Assembly (NCBI GenBank): GCA_016880695.1
Contig: JAEHCY010000427.1
Span: forward strand, 1-7,651
Direction: 5' to 3'
Length of the DNA: 7,651 nucleotides
Origin: Chromatiaceae bacterium
Lineage (GTDB): Bacteria > Pseudomonadota > Gammaproteobacteria > Chromatiales > Chromatiaceae
The translations under genes and the position numbers were made by a program. The notes beneath the pieces are model-generated. The model saw only the letters and a program-made list of their open reading frames with translations, made no database searches and was not told the origin of the DNA. Positions 1-7,651 of the stretch are shown here, one piece after another. The number at the start of each line of letters is the position of its first letter. The first letter of the stretch is position 1.

Positions 1-1
1 C

Positions 2-1522
2 ACCCAGCTCATCGCCCGCCGCGTGCGCGAGGCGGGGGTGTTCTGCGAGATCTTCCCCTACGACCACTGCGAGGAGACCCTGCGCGAGCACCCACCGGTG
101 GGCCTGATCCTCTCCGGTGGACCCGAAACGGTGACCGCCGAGACCACCCCAAGGGCTCCGGCGATTGTGTTCGAGCTCGGGGTGCCGGTGCTTGGCATCT
201 GCTATGGCATGCAGACCCTGGCCGCCCAGCTCGGGGGCGCGGTGGCCGCGGCCAGCGCCCATGAGTACGGCTATGCCCAGGTGCGCGCCCGCGGCCACTC
301 CCGGCTGCTGCGCGACATCGAGGACCATACCAGCCCCGAGGGCTACGGGCTGCTCGATGTCTGGATGAGCCACGGAGACCGCGTCGAGACCCTTCCGCCG
401 GGCTTCCGGGCAATCGCCGAGACTGCCAACGCCCCTCTAGCGGGCATGGCGGACGAGGCGCGGCGCTACTACGGGCTGCAATTCCACCCCGAGGTTACCC
501 ACACCCGCCAGGGTCAGCGCATCATCGATCGGTTCCTGCATGAGATCTGCGGCTGCGACCGGCGCTGGACACCGAACAACATCATCGACGACAGCATCCG
601 CCAGATGCGCGAGCGGGTGGGCGCGGGCAAGGTGGTGCTGGGGCTCTCCGGGGGGGTGGATTCCTCGGTGGTCGCCGCCCTGCTGCACAAGGCCATCGGC
701 GAGCAGCTCACCTGCGTGTTCGTGGACAACGGACTGCTCCGACTGCACGAGGCCGATCAGGTGATGGCCACCTTCGCCCAACACATGGGGGTGCGGGTCC
801 TCCGGGTGGACGCCGAGGACCGCTTCCTTGGCGCCCTGGCGGGGGTCGCCGACCCCGAGCGCAAACGCAAGATCATCGGCAACCTGTTCGTCGAGATCTT
901 CGAGGAACAGGCAACCAAGCTGACGGAGGTGCAATGGCTGGCCCAGGGCACCATCTACCCCGACGTGATCGAGTCCGCCGGCGCCCGCTCGGGCAAGGCC
1001 CACGTGATCAAGTCCCACCACAACGTGGGTGGGCTGCCCGCACACATGCGTCTGAAGCTGATCGAGCCCCTGCGCGAGCTGTTCAAGGACGAGGTGCGCC
1101 AGATCGGCGTCGAGCTCGGGCTGCCCTACGAGATGGTCTACCGCCACCCCTTCCCCGGCCCGGGGCTTGGGGTGCGTATCCTCGGTGAGGTCAAAAAGGA
1201 ATATGCCGACCTGCTGCGCCAGGCCGATGCCATCTACATCGAGGAGCTGCGGCGCCACGATCTCTACGACCGGGTCAGCCAGGCCTTTACCGTGTTCCTG
1301 CCGGTCCGCTCCGTGGGCGTGGTCGGCGATGCCCGCCAGTATGCCTACGTGGTCACCCTGCGCGCGGTGGAGACGGTGGACTTCATGACCGCCCGCGCTG
1401 CCCATCTGCCTTTCGAGTTTCTCGACCAGGTCTCCCGGCGCATCATCAACGAGGTCAAGGGCATCTCGCGGGTGGCCTACGACATCTCGAGCAAACCCCC
1501 GGCCACCATCGAGTGGGAGTAA
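2..1522 (+). CDS. guaA: GMP synthase (glutamine-hydrolysing), 5' end cut off by window edge
   Basis: GuaA makes GMP from XMP, ATP and glutamine, the last step of cytosolic guanine nucleotide synthesis. The reading frame is open from base 2 ([12 protein letters not shown]), which aligns with E. coli residue 20, so about 19 N-terminal residues lie outside the window. Numbering then stays collinear with the 525-residue E. coli enzyme. The class I glutamine amidotransferase domain comes first, with nucleophile Cys86 in GICYGMQ (codon at 200) and His181/Glu183 in FHPEVTH (codons at 485 and 491). The ATP-pyrophosphatase domain follows, with P-loop [10 protein letters not shown] near base 640. The dimerisation domain ends in the conserved PPATIEWE. 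All catalytic residues are present, so the enzyme should be active. The stop codon lies inside the start region of tadA. An upstream guaB would be expected by synteny but cannot be seen here. Confidence 0.98.
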   Translation, partial: TQLIARRVREAGVFCEIFPYDHCEETLREHPPVGLILSGGPETVTAETTPRAPAIVFELGVPVLGICYGMQTLAAQLGGAVAAASAHEYGYAQVRARGHSRLLRDIEDHTSPEGYGLLDVWMSHGDRVETLPPGFRAIAETANAPLAGMADEARRYYGLQFHPEVTHTRQGQRIIDRFLHEICGCDRRWTPNNIIDDSIRQMRERVGAGKVVLGLSGGVDSSVVAALLHKAIGEQLTCVFVDNGLLRLHEADQVMATFAQHMGVRVLRVDAEDRFLGALAGVADPERKRKIIGNLFVEIFEEQATKLTEVQWLAQGTIYPDVIESAGARSGKAHVIKSHHNVGGLPAHMRLKLIEPLRELFKDEVRQIGVELGLPYEMVYRHPFPGPGLGVRILGEVKKEYADLLRQADAIYIEELRRHDLYDRVSQAFTVFLPVRSVGVVGDARQYAYVVTLRAVETVDFMTARAAHLPFEFLDQVSRRIINEVKGISRVAYDISSKPPATIEWE

Positions 1523-2010
1523 CCGCCACCGTCGCCCCGCCCCCTTTGGAGGCCGCGGCGGAGGCCGACCGGCACTGGATGCGCCGGGCCCTGGAGCTCG
1601 CGGAGATCGCGCAAGCGACCGGCGAGGTGCCGGTGGGTGCGGTTCTCGTGCGCGAGGGGGCGGTGCTCGGCGAGGGCTGGAACCGCGCCATCGGCGAGCG
1701 TGACCCCACCGCCCACGCCGAGATCGCGGCGCTGCGCGCCGCGGGCATCGCCGCCAACAACTACCGCCTGCCCGGCACCACCCTCTACGTCACCCTGGAG
1801 CCCTGCCTGATGTGCGCGGGCGCCATCGTTCACGCCCGGGTCGCCCGGGTCGTCTTTGCCGCACCCGATCCCAAGGGCGGCGCCTGCGGCAGCCTGTTCG
1901 ACATTCTGCCCTCCGATGCCCGCTTCAACCACCGCACCACCTGCGAAGGTGGCTTGCTGGCCGAGGATGCCTCCGCCCTGTTGCGGGAGTTCTTCCAGGC
2001 GCGGCGCTGA
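1513..2010 (+). CDS. tadA: tRNA-specific adenosine deaminase TadA
   Basis: TadA deaminates the wobble adenosine A34 to inosine in tRNA-Arg(ACG), an essential step for reading CGN codons. The 165-residue product matches the family size (167 in E. coli). It has the zinc-dependent cytidine/deoxycytidylate deaminase fold: HAE at residues 68-70 supplies a zinc ligand and the catalytic glutamate, and PCLMC (Cys98, Cys101) supplies the other two ligands. A GEVPVGAV strand precedes them. The start is not settled. GTG at 1513 gives a 10-base overlap with the guaA stop codon and a proline/alanine-rich leader of about 20 residues. TTG at 1546 and ATG at 1579 (MRRALELA) are shorter alternatives, and the conserved fold begins close to the ATG. 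I see no convincing Shine-Dalgarno at any of them. The overlap suggests co-transcription, and perhaps coupled translation, with guaA. Confidence 0.95.
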   Translation: MGVTATVAPPPLEAAAEADRHWMRRALELAEIAQATGEVPVGAVLVREGAVLGEGWNRAIGERDPTAHAEIAALRAAGIAANNYRLPGTTLYVTLEPCLMCAGAIVHARVARVVFAAPDPKGGACGSLFDILPSDARFNHRTTCEGGLLAEDASALLREFFQARR

Positions 2011-2035
2011 GGCGCCATCTCCGCCGACAACCGGG

Positions 2036-2063
2036 TGCACGCCTGCCGTCAAGCGTGTATCAT
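2036..2063 (+). promoter_or_regulatory. Possible sigma-70 promoter of tRNA-Ser
   Basis: TATCAT at 2058-2063 matches the -10 consensus in five of six positions and lies 9 bases before the first base of the mature tRNA. This leaves room for a very short leader. The -35 match is poor (TGCACG at 2036, 16-base spacing). The GC-rich stretch CGCCCC just after the -10 is the kind of discriminator found at stringently controlled stable-RNA promoters. Function is inferred from position and the -10 match only. Confidence 0.45.
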
Positions 2064-2072
2064 CCTCGCCCC

Positions 2073-2695
<623 letters not shown>

Positions 2696-3361
2696 ATGAA
2701 ACAGCACATCCTCGCTGCCACCTTCGCCCTGCTGCCCACCTTCGCCCTGGCGCAGGAACTCACGACCGAAGACGAAAAGGTCCTCTACGCCCTCGGCCTG
2801 ACCCTCGGGCAACAACTGCCTGGCCCCAAGTTCACGCCCGCGGAGCTCGAACTGATCAAGCGCGGGCTGACCGACAGCACCTTGGGCACAAACCCGGCGG
2901 TGGACTTCGATGCCTATCGCGGCAAGGTGCAGACCCTGTTGCAGAACCGCCGCAAAGCGGCTGGCGAAAAGCTGGCAGCAGCCGGCAATGAATTCGCCGA
3001 GAAGGCGGCCAAGGAACCGGGCGCGGTGAAGACCGATTCCGGCCTGGTTTACCTGAGCCTCAAGGAAGGCACCGGCGCCAGCCCTGCCGCCACCGACAAG
3101 GTCAAAGTCGGCTACCGCGGCACGCTCATCGACGGCCGCGAGTTCGACAGTTCCGCCAAGCAGGGTGGCGCCGTCGAGTTCGGGCTCAACCAGGTAATCA
3201 AGTGCTGGACCGAGGGCGTACAGAAAATGAAGGTCGGCGGCAAGGCGAAGCTGGTGTGCCCGCCCGCCCTCGCCTACGGCGAGCGCGGCGCCGGCGGCGT
3301 GATCGGCCCCAACGCGACCCTGGTGTTCGAGGTGGAGCTTCAGGAGATCGTGAAGCCCTGA
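2696..3361 (+). CDS. Exported FKBP-type peptidyl-prolyl cis-trans isomerase (FkpA/Mip-like)
   Basis: This protein speeds cis-trans isomerisation of proline peptide bonds and probably assists folding in the periplasm. From ATG 2696 it is 221 residues. A signal peptide (MKQHILAATFALLPTFALA, residues 1-19, cleavage before Gln20) is followed by an N-terminal FkpA/Mip-type helical region (about 21-110) that usually mediates dimerisation. The C-terminal FKBP domain (about 112-221) keeps the pocket residues equivalent to FKBP12: Tyr140, Phe150, Asp151, Val167, Ile168, Trp171, Tyr194 and Phe211. Two cysteines, Cys170 and Cys188, lie within this domain and might form a disulfide after export. In-frame ATG 2681 and TTG 2666 are alternative starts. 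I chose 2696 because it gives a standard signal peptide, but no start has a clear Shine-Dalgarno. Nothing in the context suggests an operon. Confidence 0.93.
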   Translation: MKQHILAATFALLPTFALAQELTTEDEKVLYALGLTLGQQLPGPKFTPAELELIKRGLTDSTLGTNPAVDFDAYRGKVQTLLQNRRKAAGEKLAAAGNEFAEKAAKEPGAVKTDSGLVYLSLKEGTGASPAATDKVKVGYRGTLIDGREFDSSAKQGGAVEFGLNQVIKCWTEGVQKMKVGGKAKLVCPPALAYGERGAGGVIGPNATLVFEVELQEIVKP

Positions 3362-3748
3362 ACCCTTCGAGGTGCTGTCCGGCACCTCAGCCCCCCGCGA
3401 CTGGGACGCCCGGCACCGGGAAAAGGTCGGGCGCTCCCTTTCGCACCGCCGGCCACCGGTCGGTCCTCCCTGCGCAGGGTCGGAGTCCGCAACTTGACGG
3501 CCCGTGTATGAAGCGGTGAGTACAGTGAACCCCATCCATCGGGGCATCTTCCGCGACTGACACGGTTCGCTCCTCGCCACTTCCTACGGCCCTAAGTGCC
3601 CGCAGCGCCGGTGCCCGGCACATATTCTCAATCCTGGAACGTGACCGCGACTTTGCGCATCGATGCAAGCCGAAACCCTGGTACCTCGCCTATCGCTTCC
3701 AGGCGTGATCTTGCCTCTCACCTCTTGCCAACGCGCCGGGGAGTTGCC
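3362..3748. other. Intergenic region between the FKBP gene and the PhoD-like gene, with a hairpin
   Basis: These 387 bases hold no gene I can support. Eight bases after the FKBP stop is a perfect 7-bp inverted repeat, GAGGTGC at 3369-3375 and GCACCTC at 3382-3388, with a 6-base loop. No T-run follows, so it is a stabilising hairpin or a non-canonical terminator rather than a classical one. TTGACG at 3494-3499 resembles a -35 box, but no good -10 lies at normal spacing (TACAGT at 3521 is 21 bases away), so the promoter of the next gene is not identified. The frame of the next gene stays open back to GTG 3596, but that stretch does not look like protein. Confidence 0.5.
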
Positions 3749-4975
3749 ATGCTGCCGACCATGAAAGCCTTCTGGTTCCTTTGTGCCCTGGTTCCCGCCG
3801 TCCACGCCGGCACCGTCGAAGTCGGGCCGTGGTCCGGGGGGGTAACACCCACCTCGGCGGTTGTGAAAGCAAAGATCACCGGCGAGGTGTTGTTGGAATT
3901 GCCGGACCGCGCGCCGGTCACCCCGAGTGTCTCGTCCAACGGCATCGCGACGTATTTGTTGACGGAATTGAAACCGGATCACGCCTACGAGTACCGGGTC
4001 GGTAATCTTACCGGGCATCTTCGTACGTTCCCGGAAGGTCCAGCCTCCTTTCGCTTTGTGTTTGGGTCGTGCGGCGCCGGCAACAATCGCCCGGTATACG
4101 CGACCATGGCGGCAACGCAGCCGTTGTTTTACCTGAACCTTGGCGACTGGCATTACAGCGACATCGCGGAGAATGACCAGGCCGTCTTTCGCAAAGCCTA
4201 CGACACCGCGCTCAGTGGTCAAAGCGCGACCACGCTCTATCGTACCGCGCCGTTCGTGTATGTCTGGGACGACCACGATTACGGGCCCAACGATTCCGAC
4301 AAGACTTCGCCGAGCCGGGAGGCTTCGCGCGCCACCTACCGGGAATACATCGCCCATTACCCCCTGCCAGCGGGCGACGGGGCGATTTACCAGACGTTCG
4401 ACGTGGGCCGCGTGAAGTTCATCCTCACCGATCTGCGTTCCGAGCGGTCGCCGAACAGCGAAGATGACACCGCCGAGAAATCCATGCTCGGCGCGCCGCA
4501 AAAAGAATGGCTCAAACAACAATTGCTGGCCGCCAAAGACCGGTATCCGCTCATCTTCTGGGTCAACTCCGTCACCTGGATCGGCAAACCCGGCAAGAGC
4601 GATAACTGGTCGGCCTTTGCCACCGAACGCCGTGAGCTGTCGAACTTCCTGAAAGCCAACGCCATTCACAACGTGTGCCTCCTCACCGGCGACGCCCACA
4701 TGACCAGCGCCGACGACGGCAGCAACGCCGATTATGCCGACGGCGGCGGCGCACCCGTCCGGCAACTGATGTCCTCACCGCTCGATCGCCGCGGCAACTC
4801 GAAGGGCGGCCCCTACAGCCACGGCGGCTACATCCCCGGTAAAGATGAAGGATTGTACGGCCTCGTGACCGTGGACGATCAAGGCGACCAGATTCAGGTG
4901 ACCTTCAGCGGTCGCAATCACCTCGACTCCGAGAAAGTCACCTACCAATTCAGCGTTCCCGCAAACAAACCGTAA
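3749..4975 (+). CDS. Exported PhoD-like metallophosphatase (alkaline phosphatase D family)
   Basis: This 408-residue protein is a secreted metal-dependent phosphatase. PhoD-family enzymes hydrolyse phosphomonoesters and phosphodiesters, usually to scavenge phosphate. ATG 3749 is preferred because GGGGAG lies 5 bases upstream and a signal peptide follows (residues 1-20, ending AVHA before Gly21). ATG 3761 (MKAFWFLC) is the alternative. Residues 21-100 look like the beta-sandwich that precedes the catalytic domain. Metal-site motifs follow in order: FGSCG (105-109), LGDWHYSD (131-138), WDDHDYGPNDSD (173-184), TDLR (227-230), WVNS with Asn273, and LTGDAHMTSAD (312-322). All expected metal ligands appear present, and Cys108 fits the PhoD metal-binding cysteine. 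The exact substrate cannot be told. No Tat twin-arginine is visible near the start, unlike classical Bacillus PhoD, so Sec export is inferred. Codon use (AAA, CAA, TTG, GAA) looks less GC-biased than in guaA or uvrA. Confidence 0.92.
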   Translation: MLPTMKAFWFLCALVPAVHAGTVEVGPWSGGVTPTSAVVKAKITGEVLLELPDRAPVTPSVSSNGIATYLLTELKPDHAYEYRVGNLTGHLRTFPEGPASFRFVFGSCGAGNNRPVYATMAATQPLFYLNLGDWHYSDIAENDQAVFRKAYDTALSGQSATTLYRTAPFVYVWDDHDYGPNDSDKTSPSREASRATYREYIAHYPLPAGDGAIYQTFDVGRVKFILTDLRSERSPNSEDDTAEKSMLGAPQKEWLKQQLLAAKDRYPLIFWVNSVTWIGKPGKSDNWSAFATERRELSNFLKANAIHNVCLLTGDAHMTSADDGSNADYADGGGAPVRQLMSSPLDRRGNSKGGPYSHGGYIPGKDEGLYGLVTVDDQGDQIQVTFSGRNHLDSEKVTYQFSVPANKP

Positions 4976-5291
4976 AGCCACCGGCCATGATCCGCGGCGC
5001 TCCCGCGGTGGCCCACACCGACTTTCGACTCGCTTGATGCAGCGCGGTTGGCGATTCTGCGCCACGACCACAGATCTCCCGCACTGGGACTGATCAGCTT
5101 CCACCCCTGCTATCCCTGACGATGCGAAAAGGGGCCTCCAGCCCCCGATTGCCGAATCCAGACGTACCCGGCATGGCAGCCAAAATCGTGCGTGCAACCA
5201 AAACCCACGCGGGATTCGACGCCATCGTCGGAGATGACGCCGAGCGGTTTCCGCGCACGCACGGGTCTCGCAAACCGGCCGACTCAGCGAC
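4976..5291. other. Convergent intergenic region between the PhoD-like gene and uvrA
   Basis: This 316-base stretch separates two converging genes. Directly after the PhoD stop, GCCACCG (4977-4983) is complementary to CGGTGGC (5006-5012), and inside it are two copies of the palindrome CCGCGG (4992-4997 and 5003-5008). Several alternative hairpins can therefore form, but no T-run follows on the plus strand. The uvrA terminator is listed separately. A 41-codon plus-strand frame from ATG 5173 to TAG 5298 has no Shine-Dalgarno and no recognisable product, and I do not call it a gene. GACTCAGC is repeated in tandem at the uvrA stop codon (5281-5294). Confidence 0.5.
5127..5146 (-). terminator. Likely Rho-independent terminator of uvrA
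   Basis: Read on the minus strand, this is a 5-bp pure G/C stem (GGGGC, loop TGGAG, GCCCC) followed immediately by TTTT. The hairpin starts about 145 bases after the uvrA stop. The orientation fits uvrA and not the PhoD-like gene, since on the plus strand the A-run precedes the hairpin. The short T-run makes it a modest rather than strong terminator. Confidence 0.5.
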
Positions 5292-7651
5292 TCAGTAGCC
5301 CGGCATCAGGCCCCGGAGCGCCGCGCCGGTATGCGAGCGGTCTCCTGCCGTCACCAGGGCCTCGGGGGTGCCTTCGATCACAATCCTGCCGCCGTCCTCC
5401 CCGCCCTCGGGACCGAGGTCGATGACCCAGTCCGCCTCGGCGATCACAACGAGGTTGTGCTCAATCACCAGCACCGTGTGACCGGCGTCGACCAGCCGGT
5501 GGAGCACCCGCAGCAGCCGCTCCACGTCCGCCCGATGCAGGCCGATGGTGGGCTCATCGAGTAGGTAGAGCGTCTGGCCCGGGGCGCCACGCCTGCCCTC
5601 CGCCGCACCGGGGCGGACCTTGGCCAGCTCGGCGACCAGTTTGATGCGCTGGGCCTCGCCACCCGATAGGGTCGGGCTCCTCTGACCGAGGCTCAGGTAG
5701 CCCAGGCCCACGTCCTGAAGCAATCCGAGCGCGCGGTGCACCGGCGGGTGGGCGGCAAAAAAGCCCATCGCCTCATCCACCGTCATCCCCAGCACATCGC
5801 TGATGCTCCGCCCCTTGAATTCGATCAGCCGGGTCTCCGGGTTGAAGCGGGCGCCTCCGCAGACCTCGCAGGGCACCTCCACGTTGGGCAGAAAGCTCAT
5901 CTCGATGCGCCGGAACCCCTGTCCCTCGCACCCATCGCAGCGGCCGCCGGTGGTGTTGAACGAGAACCGCCCCGGCGTGTAGCCGCGCAGCCGTGCCTCG
6001 GGCACGGCGGCGAATAGCCGGCGGATGTCGTCCCAGAAGCCCACATAGGTGGCGGGACAGGAGCGCGGGGTCTTGCCGATGGGGGTCTGGTCCACCTCCA
6101 GTACCCGGGAGACCGCCTCCCAGCCGGTGAGGGCGCGGCAGCCGTGCACCGGAGCGGCGGCGCGCGAGCCGCCGCGACCCGCCTTGGCGGCCAGCAGCGA
6201 TTTCAGACTGGCTTGGAGCACCTCGCGCACCAGGGTGCTCTTGCCCGACCCCGAGACTCCGGTCACGCACACTAGCCGCCCCAGCGGGATGCGCACCTCG
6301 ATATCCTTGAGGTTGTTGAGATTGGCCCCCCGCACCCGCAGGGCCTGTCCCCAGTCGGGTGCCCGGCGTTGACCCAGCAGCGGATGCCCGAGAGGCTGGA
6401 CCAGACTGCGCCCGGTCACCGAGGCGGGATTGCGCAGCAGGTCCTCCAGGCGACCCTCGGCCACCACCTCCCCGCCCCGCACGCCGGCACCGGGTCCCAG
6501 GTCCACCACATGCTCGGCGCGGCGAATGGTCTCCTCGTCGTGCTCCACCACCACCAGGGTGTTGCCCTTGGCCTCCAGCTTGGCCAGGGTGTCGAGCAGC
6601 ATCCGATTGTCCCGCGGGTGCAGGCCAATGGTGGGCTCATCGAGCACGTAGCAGACCCCGCGCAGGTTGGAGCCGAGCTGGGCGGCGAGGCGGATGCGCT
6701 GGGCTTCCCCCCCCGACAGGGTAGGCGCGCCCCGGTCCAGGCCCAGGTACCCGAGCCCCACCTCGCCCAGGAATCTCAGGCGCGCGATGACCTCCCCCAC
6801 CAGATCGCGGGCCACCGCGAGCTCCCGCTCACTGAGCGTGAGGTCCTCGAACACCTGCAGGGCATCGGTCACCGAGCAGGCCGAGTAGTCGGAGATGGAC
6901 CAGTCCTGGAAGCTCACCGCCAGGGCCTCGGGCCGCAGCCGCGCCCCGTTGCACGCCGGACACGCGCGGGTCTCGCCCGCGGGGGCCTCCAGCCATTCGC
7001 GCTCCTCACCGCTCTGCTCCCCATCAAAGCCCTGCAGCCCCAGGCCGGTGCCATAGCAGGTGGGACACCAGCAGTGCTTGGAGTGGTAGGAAAACAGCCG
7101 GGGGTCGGGCTCATCAAAGCTCCGGCCACAGCCCGGACAGGCGCGCTGGGTCGAGAAGCTGGTCTCGGGTCCCACCCAGTTGCCGGAGGCATCCACCTCC
7201 ATCGCCCGCAGCGTGCCACGCCCCTGATCCAGCGCCTGGTTGACCAGCGCGCGCAACGCCTCCCCGGCACCGGGACGAACCGCCAGCTCACCCACCGGCA
7301 GGTCGATGTGGTGCTCGCGGTAGCGGTCGAGCACCGGCCAGCGATCGGTGGGCAGGGGCTCCCCATCCACCCGCAGGAGGGTGAAGCCCTTGCGCGCGGC
7401 CCACTTGGCCAGGTCGGTGTAAAGGCCCTTGCGGGCCACGATCAGGGGCGCGAACAGGGCCATCCGCCGGCCCTGCCACTCAGCGAGCAGGCGTTCGGCG
7501 ATGGCCTCGCGGCTCTGGGGCTGGATGGGGATGGCGCAATCGGGGCAGTGCTGCACCCCCAGCTTGACGAACAACAGGCGCAGGAAGTGGTGGATCTCGG
7601 TGAGCGTGCCCACGGTGCTCTTATGGCCCCCGCGGCTAGTGCGTTGCTCGA
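5292..7651 (-). CDS. uvrA: Excinuclease ABC subunit A (UvrA), N-terminal part beyond window edge
   Basis: UvrA is the DNA-damage sensor of nucleotide excision repair: a dimeric ABC ATPase that loads UvrB at lesions. The frame runs from the right edge ([12 protein letters not shown], then [14 protein letters not shown]) to TGA at 5292-5294. The first Walker A lies outside the window. Numbering from the GTG codon at 7613, features are: Cys23/Cys26; zinc-module cysteines 159/162 and 183/186; a CPAC at 218; signature [11 protein letters not shown] (299-309) with Walker [12 protein letters not shown] (322-332); second Walker [10 protein letters not shown] (452-460); zinc finger C559-x2-C562-x19-C582-x2-C585; second signature [11 protein letters not shown] (649-659) with Walker [11 protein letters not shown] (684-693). 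The GTG at 7613 is internal, not the start. From CPDC to the first signature is about 280 residues, against about 350 in E. coli. Phrases such as [12 protein letters not shown] and [16 protein letters not shown] resemble the long UvrA class of some proteobacteria. Confidence 0.96.
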   Translation of the reverse strand, partial: EQRTSRGGHKSTVGTLTEIHHFLRLLFVKLGVQHCPDCAIPIQPQSREAIAERLLAEWQGRRMALFAPLIVARKGLYTDLAKWAARKGFTLLRVDGEPLPTDRWPVLDRYREHHIDLPVGELAVRPGAGEALRALVNQALDQGRGTLRAMEVDASGNWVGPETSFSTQRACPGCGRSFDEPDPRLFSYHSKHCWCPTCYGTGLGLQGFDGEQSGEEREWLEAPAGETRACPACNGARLRPEALAVSFQDWSISDYSACSVTDALQVFEDLTLSERELAVARDLVGEVIARLRFLGEVGLGYLGLDRGAPTLSGGEAQRIRLAAQLGSNLRGVCYVLDEPTIGLHPRDNRMLLDTLAKLEAKGNTLVVVEHDEETIRRAEHVVDLGPGAGVRGGEVVAEGRLEDLLRNPASVTGRSLVQPLGHPLLGQRRAPDWGQALRVRGANLNNLKDIEVRIPLGRLVCVTGVSGSGKSTLVREVLQASLKSLLAAKAGRGGSRAAAPVHGCRALTGWEAVSRVLEVDQTPIGKTPRSCPATYVGFWDDIRRLFAAVPEARLRGYTPGRFSFNTTGGRCDGCEGQGFRRIEMSFLPNVEVPCEVCGGARFNPETRLIEFKGRSISDVLGMTVDEAMGFFAAHPPVHRALGLLQDVGLGYLSLGQRSPTLSGGEAQRIKLVAELAKVRPGAAEGRRGAPGQTLYLLDEPTIGLHRADVERLLRVLHRLVDAGHTVLVIEHNLVVIAEADWVIDLGPEGGEDGGRIVIEGTPEALVTAGDRSHTGAALRGLMPGY

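Noticed and set aside
437..1405. Long minus-strand frame (322 codons) opposite guaA
   Set aside because: It is a shadow of the GC-rich codon pattern of guaA, and the product has no domain character.
3494..3526. Promoter for the PhoD-like gene (TTGACG with TACAGT)
   Set aside because: The 21-base spacing is too long and no good -10 lies at 16-18 bases, so it is mentioned only under the intergenic region.
3596..3748. N-terminal extension of the PhoD-like protein from GTG 3596
   Set aside because: It would put 51 non-conserved residues before a clear signal peptide. ATG 3749 has a Shine-Dalgarno (GGGGAG), while GTG 3596 has none.
3584..4765. Long minus-strand frame (393 codons) opposite the PhoD-like gene
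   Set aside because: The plus-strand frame has clear catalytic motifs. The antisense product is low-complexity Gly/Val/Arg-rich sequence without recognisable motifs.
5173..5298. A 41-codon plus-strand frame (MAAKIVRATKTHAGFD...) running into the uvrA stop region
   Set aside because: It has no Shine-Dalgarno or promoter, no recognisable family, and it overlaps the end of uvrA. A frame this short is expected by chance in GC-rich DNA.

Overview
The window is GC-rich chromosomal DNA, most likely from a gammaproteobacterium. Three things point there: the GuaA protein is collinear with the E. coli enzyme, guaA is followed directly by tadA (an order I recall from other gammaproteobacteria), and the FKBP and UvrA proteins are proteobacterial in type. 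A Chromatiales/Ectothiorhodospiraceae-like host is a guess from composition and cannot be proven from this sequence. Most of the window is housekeeping. I see no CRISPR array, no toxin-antitoxin pair, no defence island and no intact mobile element.

Left part (1-2162, plus strand): the 3' 96% of guaA (GMP synthase) overlaps tadA (tRNA adenosine deaminase) by 10 bases. A complete tRNA-Ser(CGA) gene follows, with an encoded CCA end and probably its own promoter.

Middle (2163-4975): behind the tRNA lies about 530 bases without an intact gene. It holds the frameshifted C-terminal tail of a transposase related to the IS200/REP-associated (Y1, RAYT-like) family. Next come a secreted FKBP-type peptidyl-prolyl isomerase and, after a 387-base gap, a secreted PhoD-like metallophosphatase. 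The codon use of the phosphatase gene (many AAA, CAA, TTG and GAA codons) looks less GC-biased than guaA, tadA or uvrA, which suggests separate acquisition.

Right part (4976-7651, minus strand): uvrA, the DNA-damage recognition ATPase of nucleotide excision repair, enters from the right edge and converges on the phosphatase gene. It has both ABC signatures, both Walker B motifs, the second Walker A motif and the C-terminal zinc finger. Its UvrB-binding/insertion region is clearly shorter than in E. coli UvrA, and many sequence details resemble the C-terminal half of the very long UvrA variant of some proteobacteria. The 316-base convergent gap holds a likely terminator for uvrA.

The genes do not form one pathway. 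guaA-tadA is a translationally close pair, the tRNA is a separate unit, the FKBP and PhoD proteins are two independent exported proteins, and uvrA is a repair gene on the opposite strand. The most interesting points are the transposase remnant beside the tRNA gene, the compositionally odd PhoD gene and the UvrA subtype.
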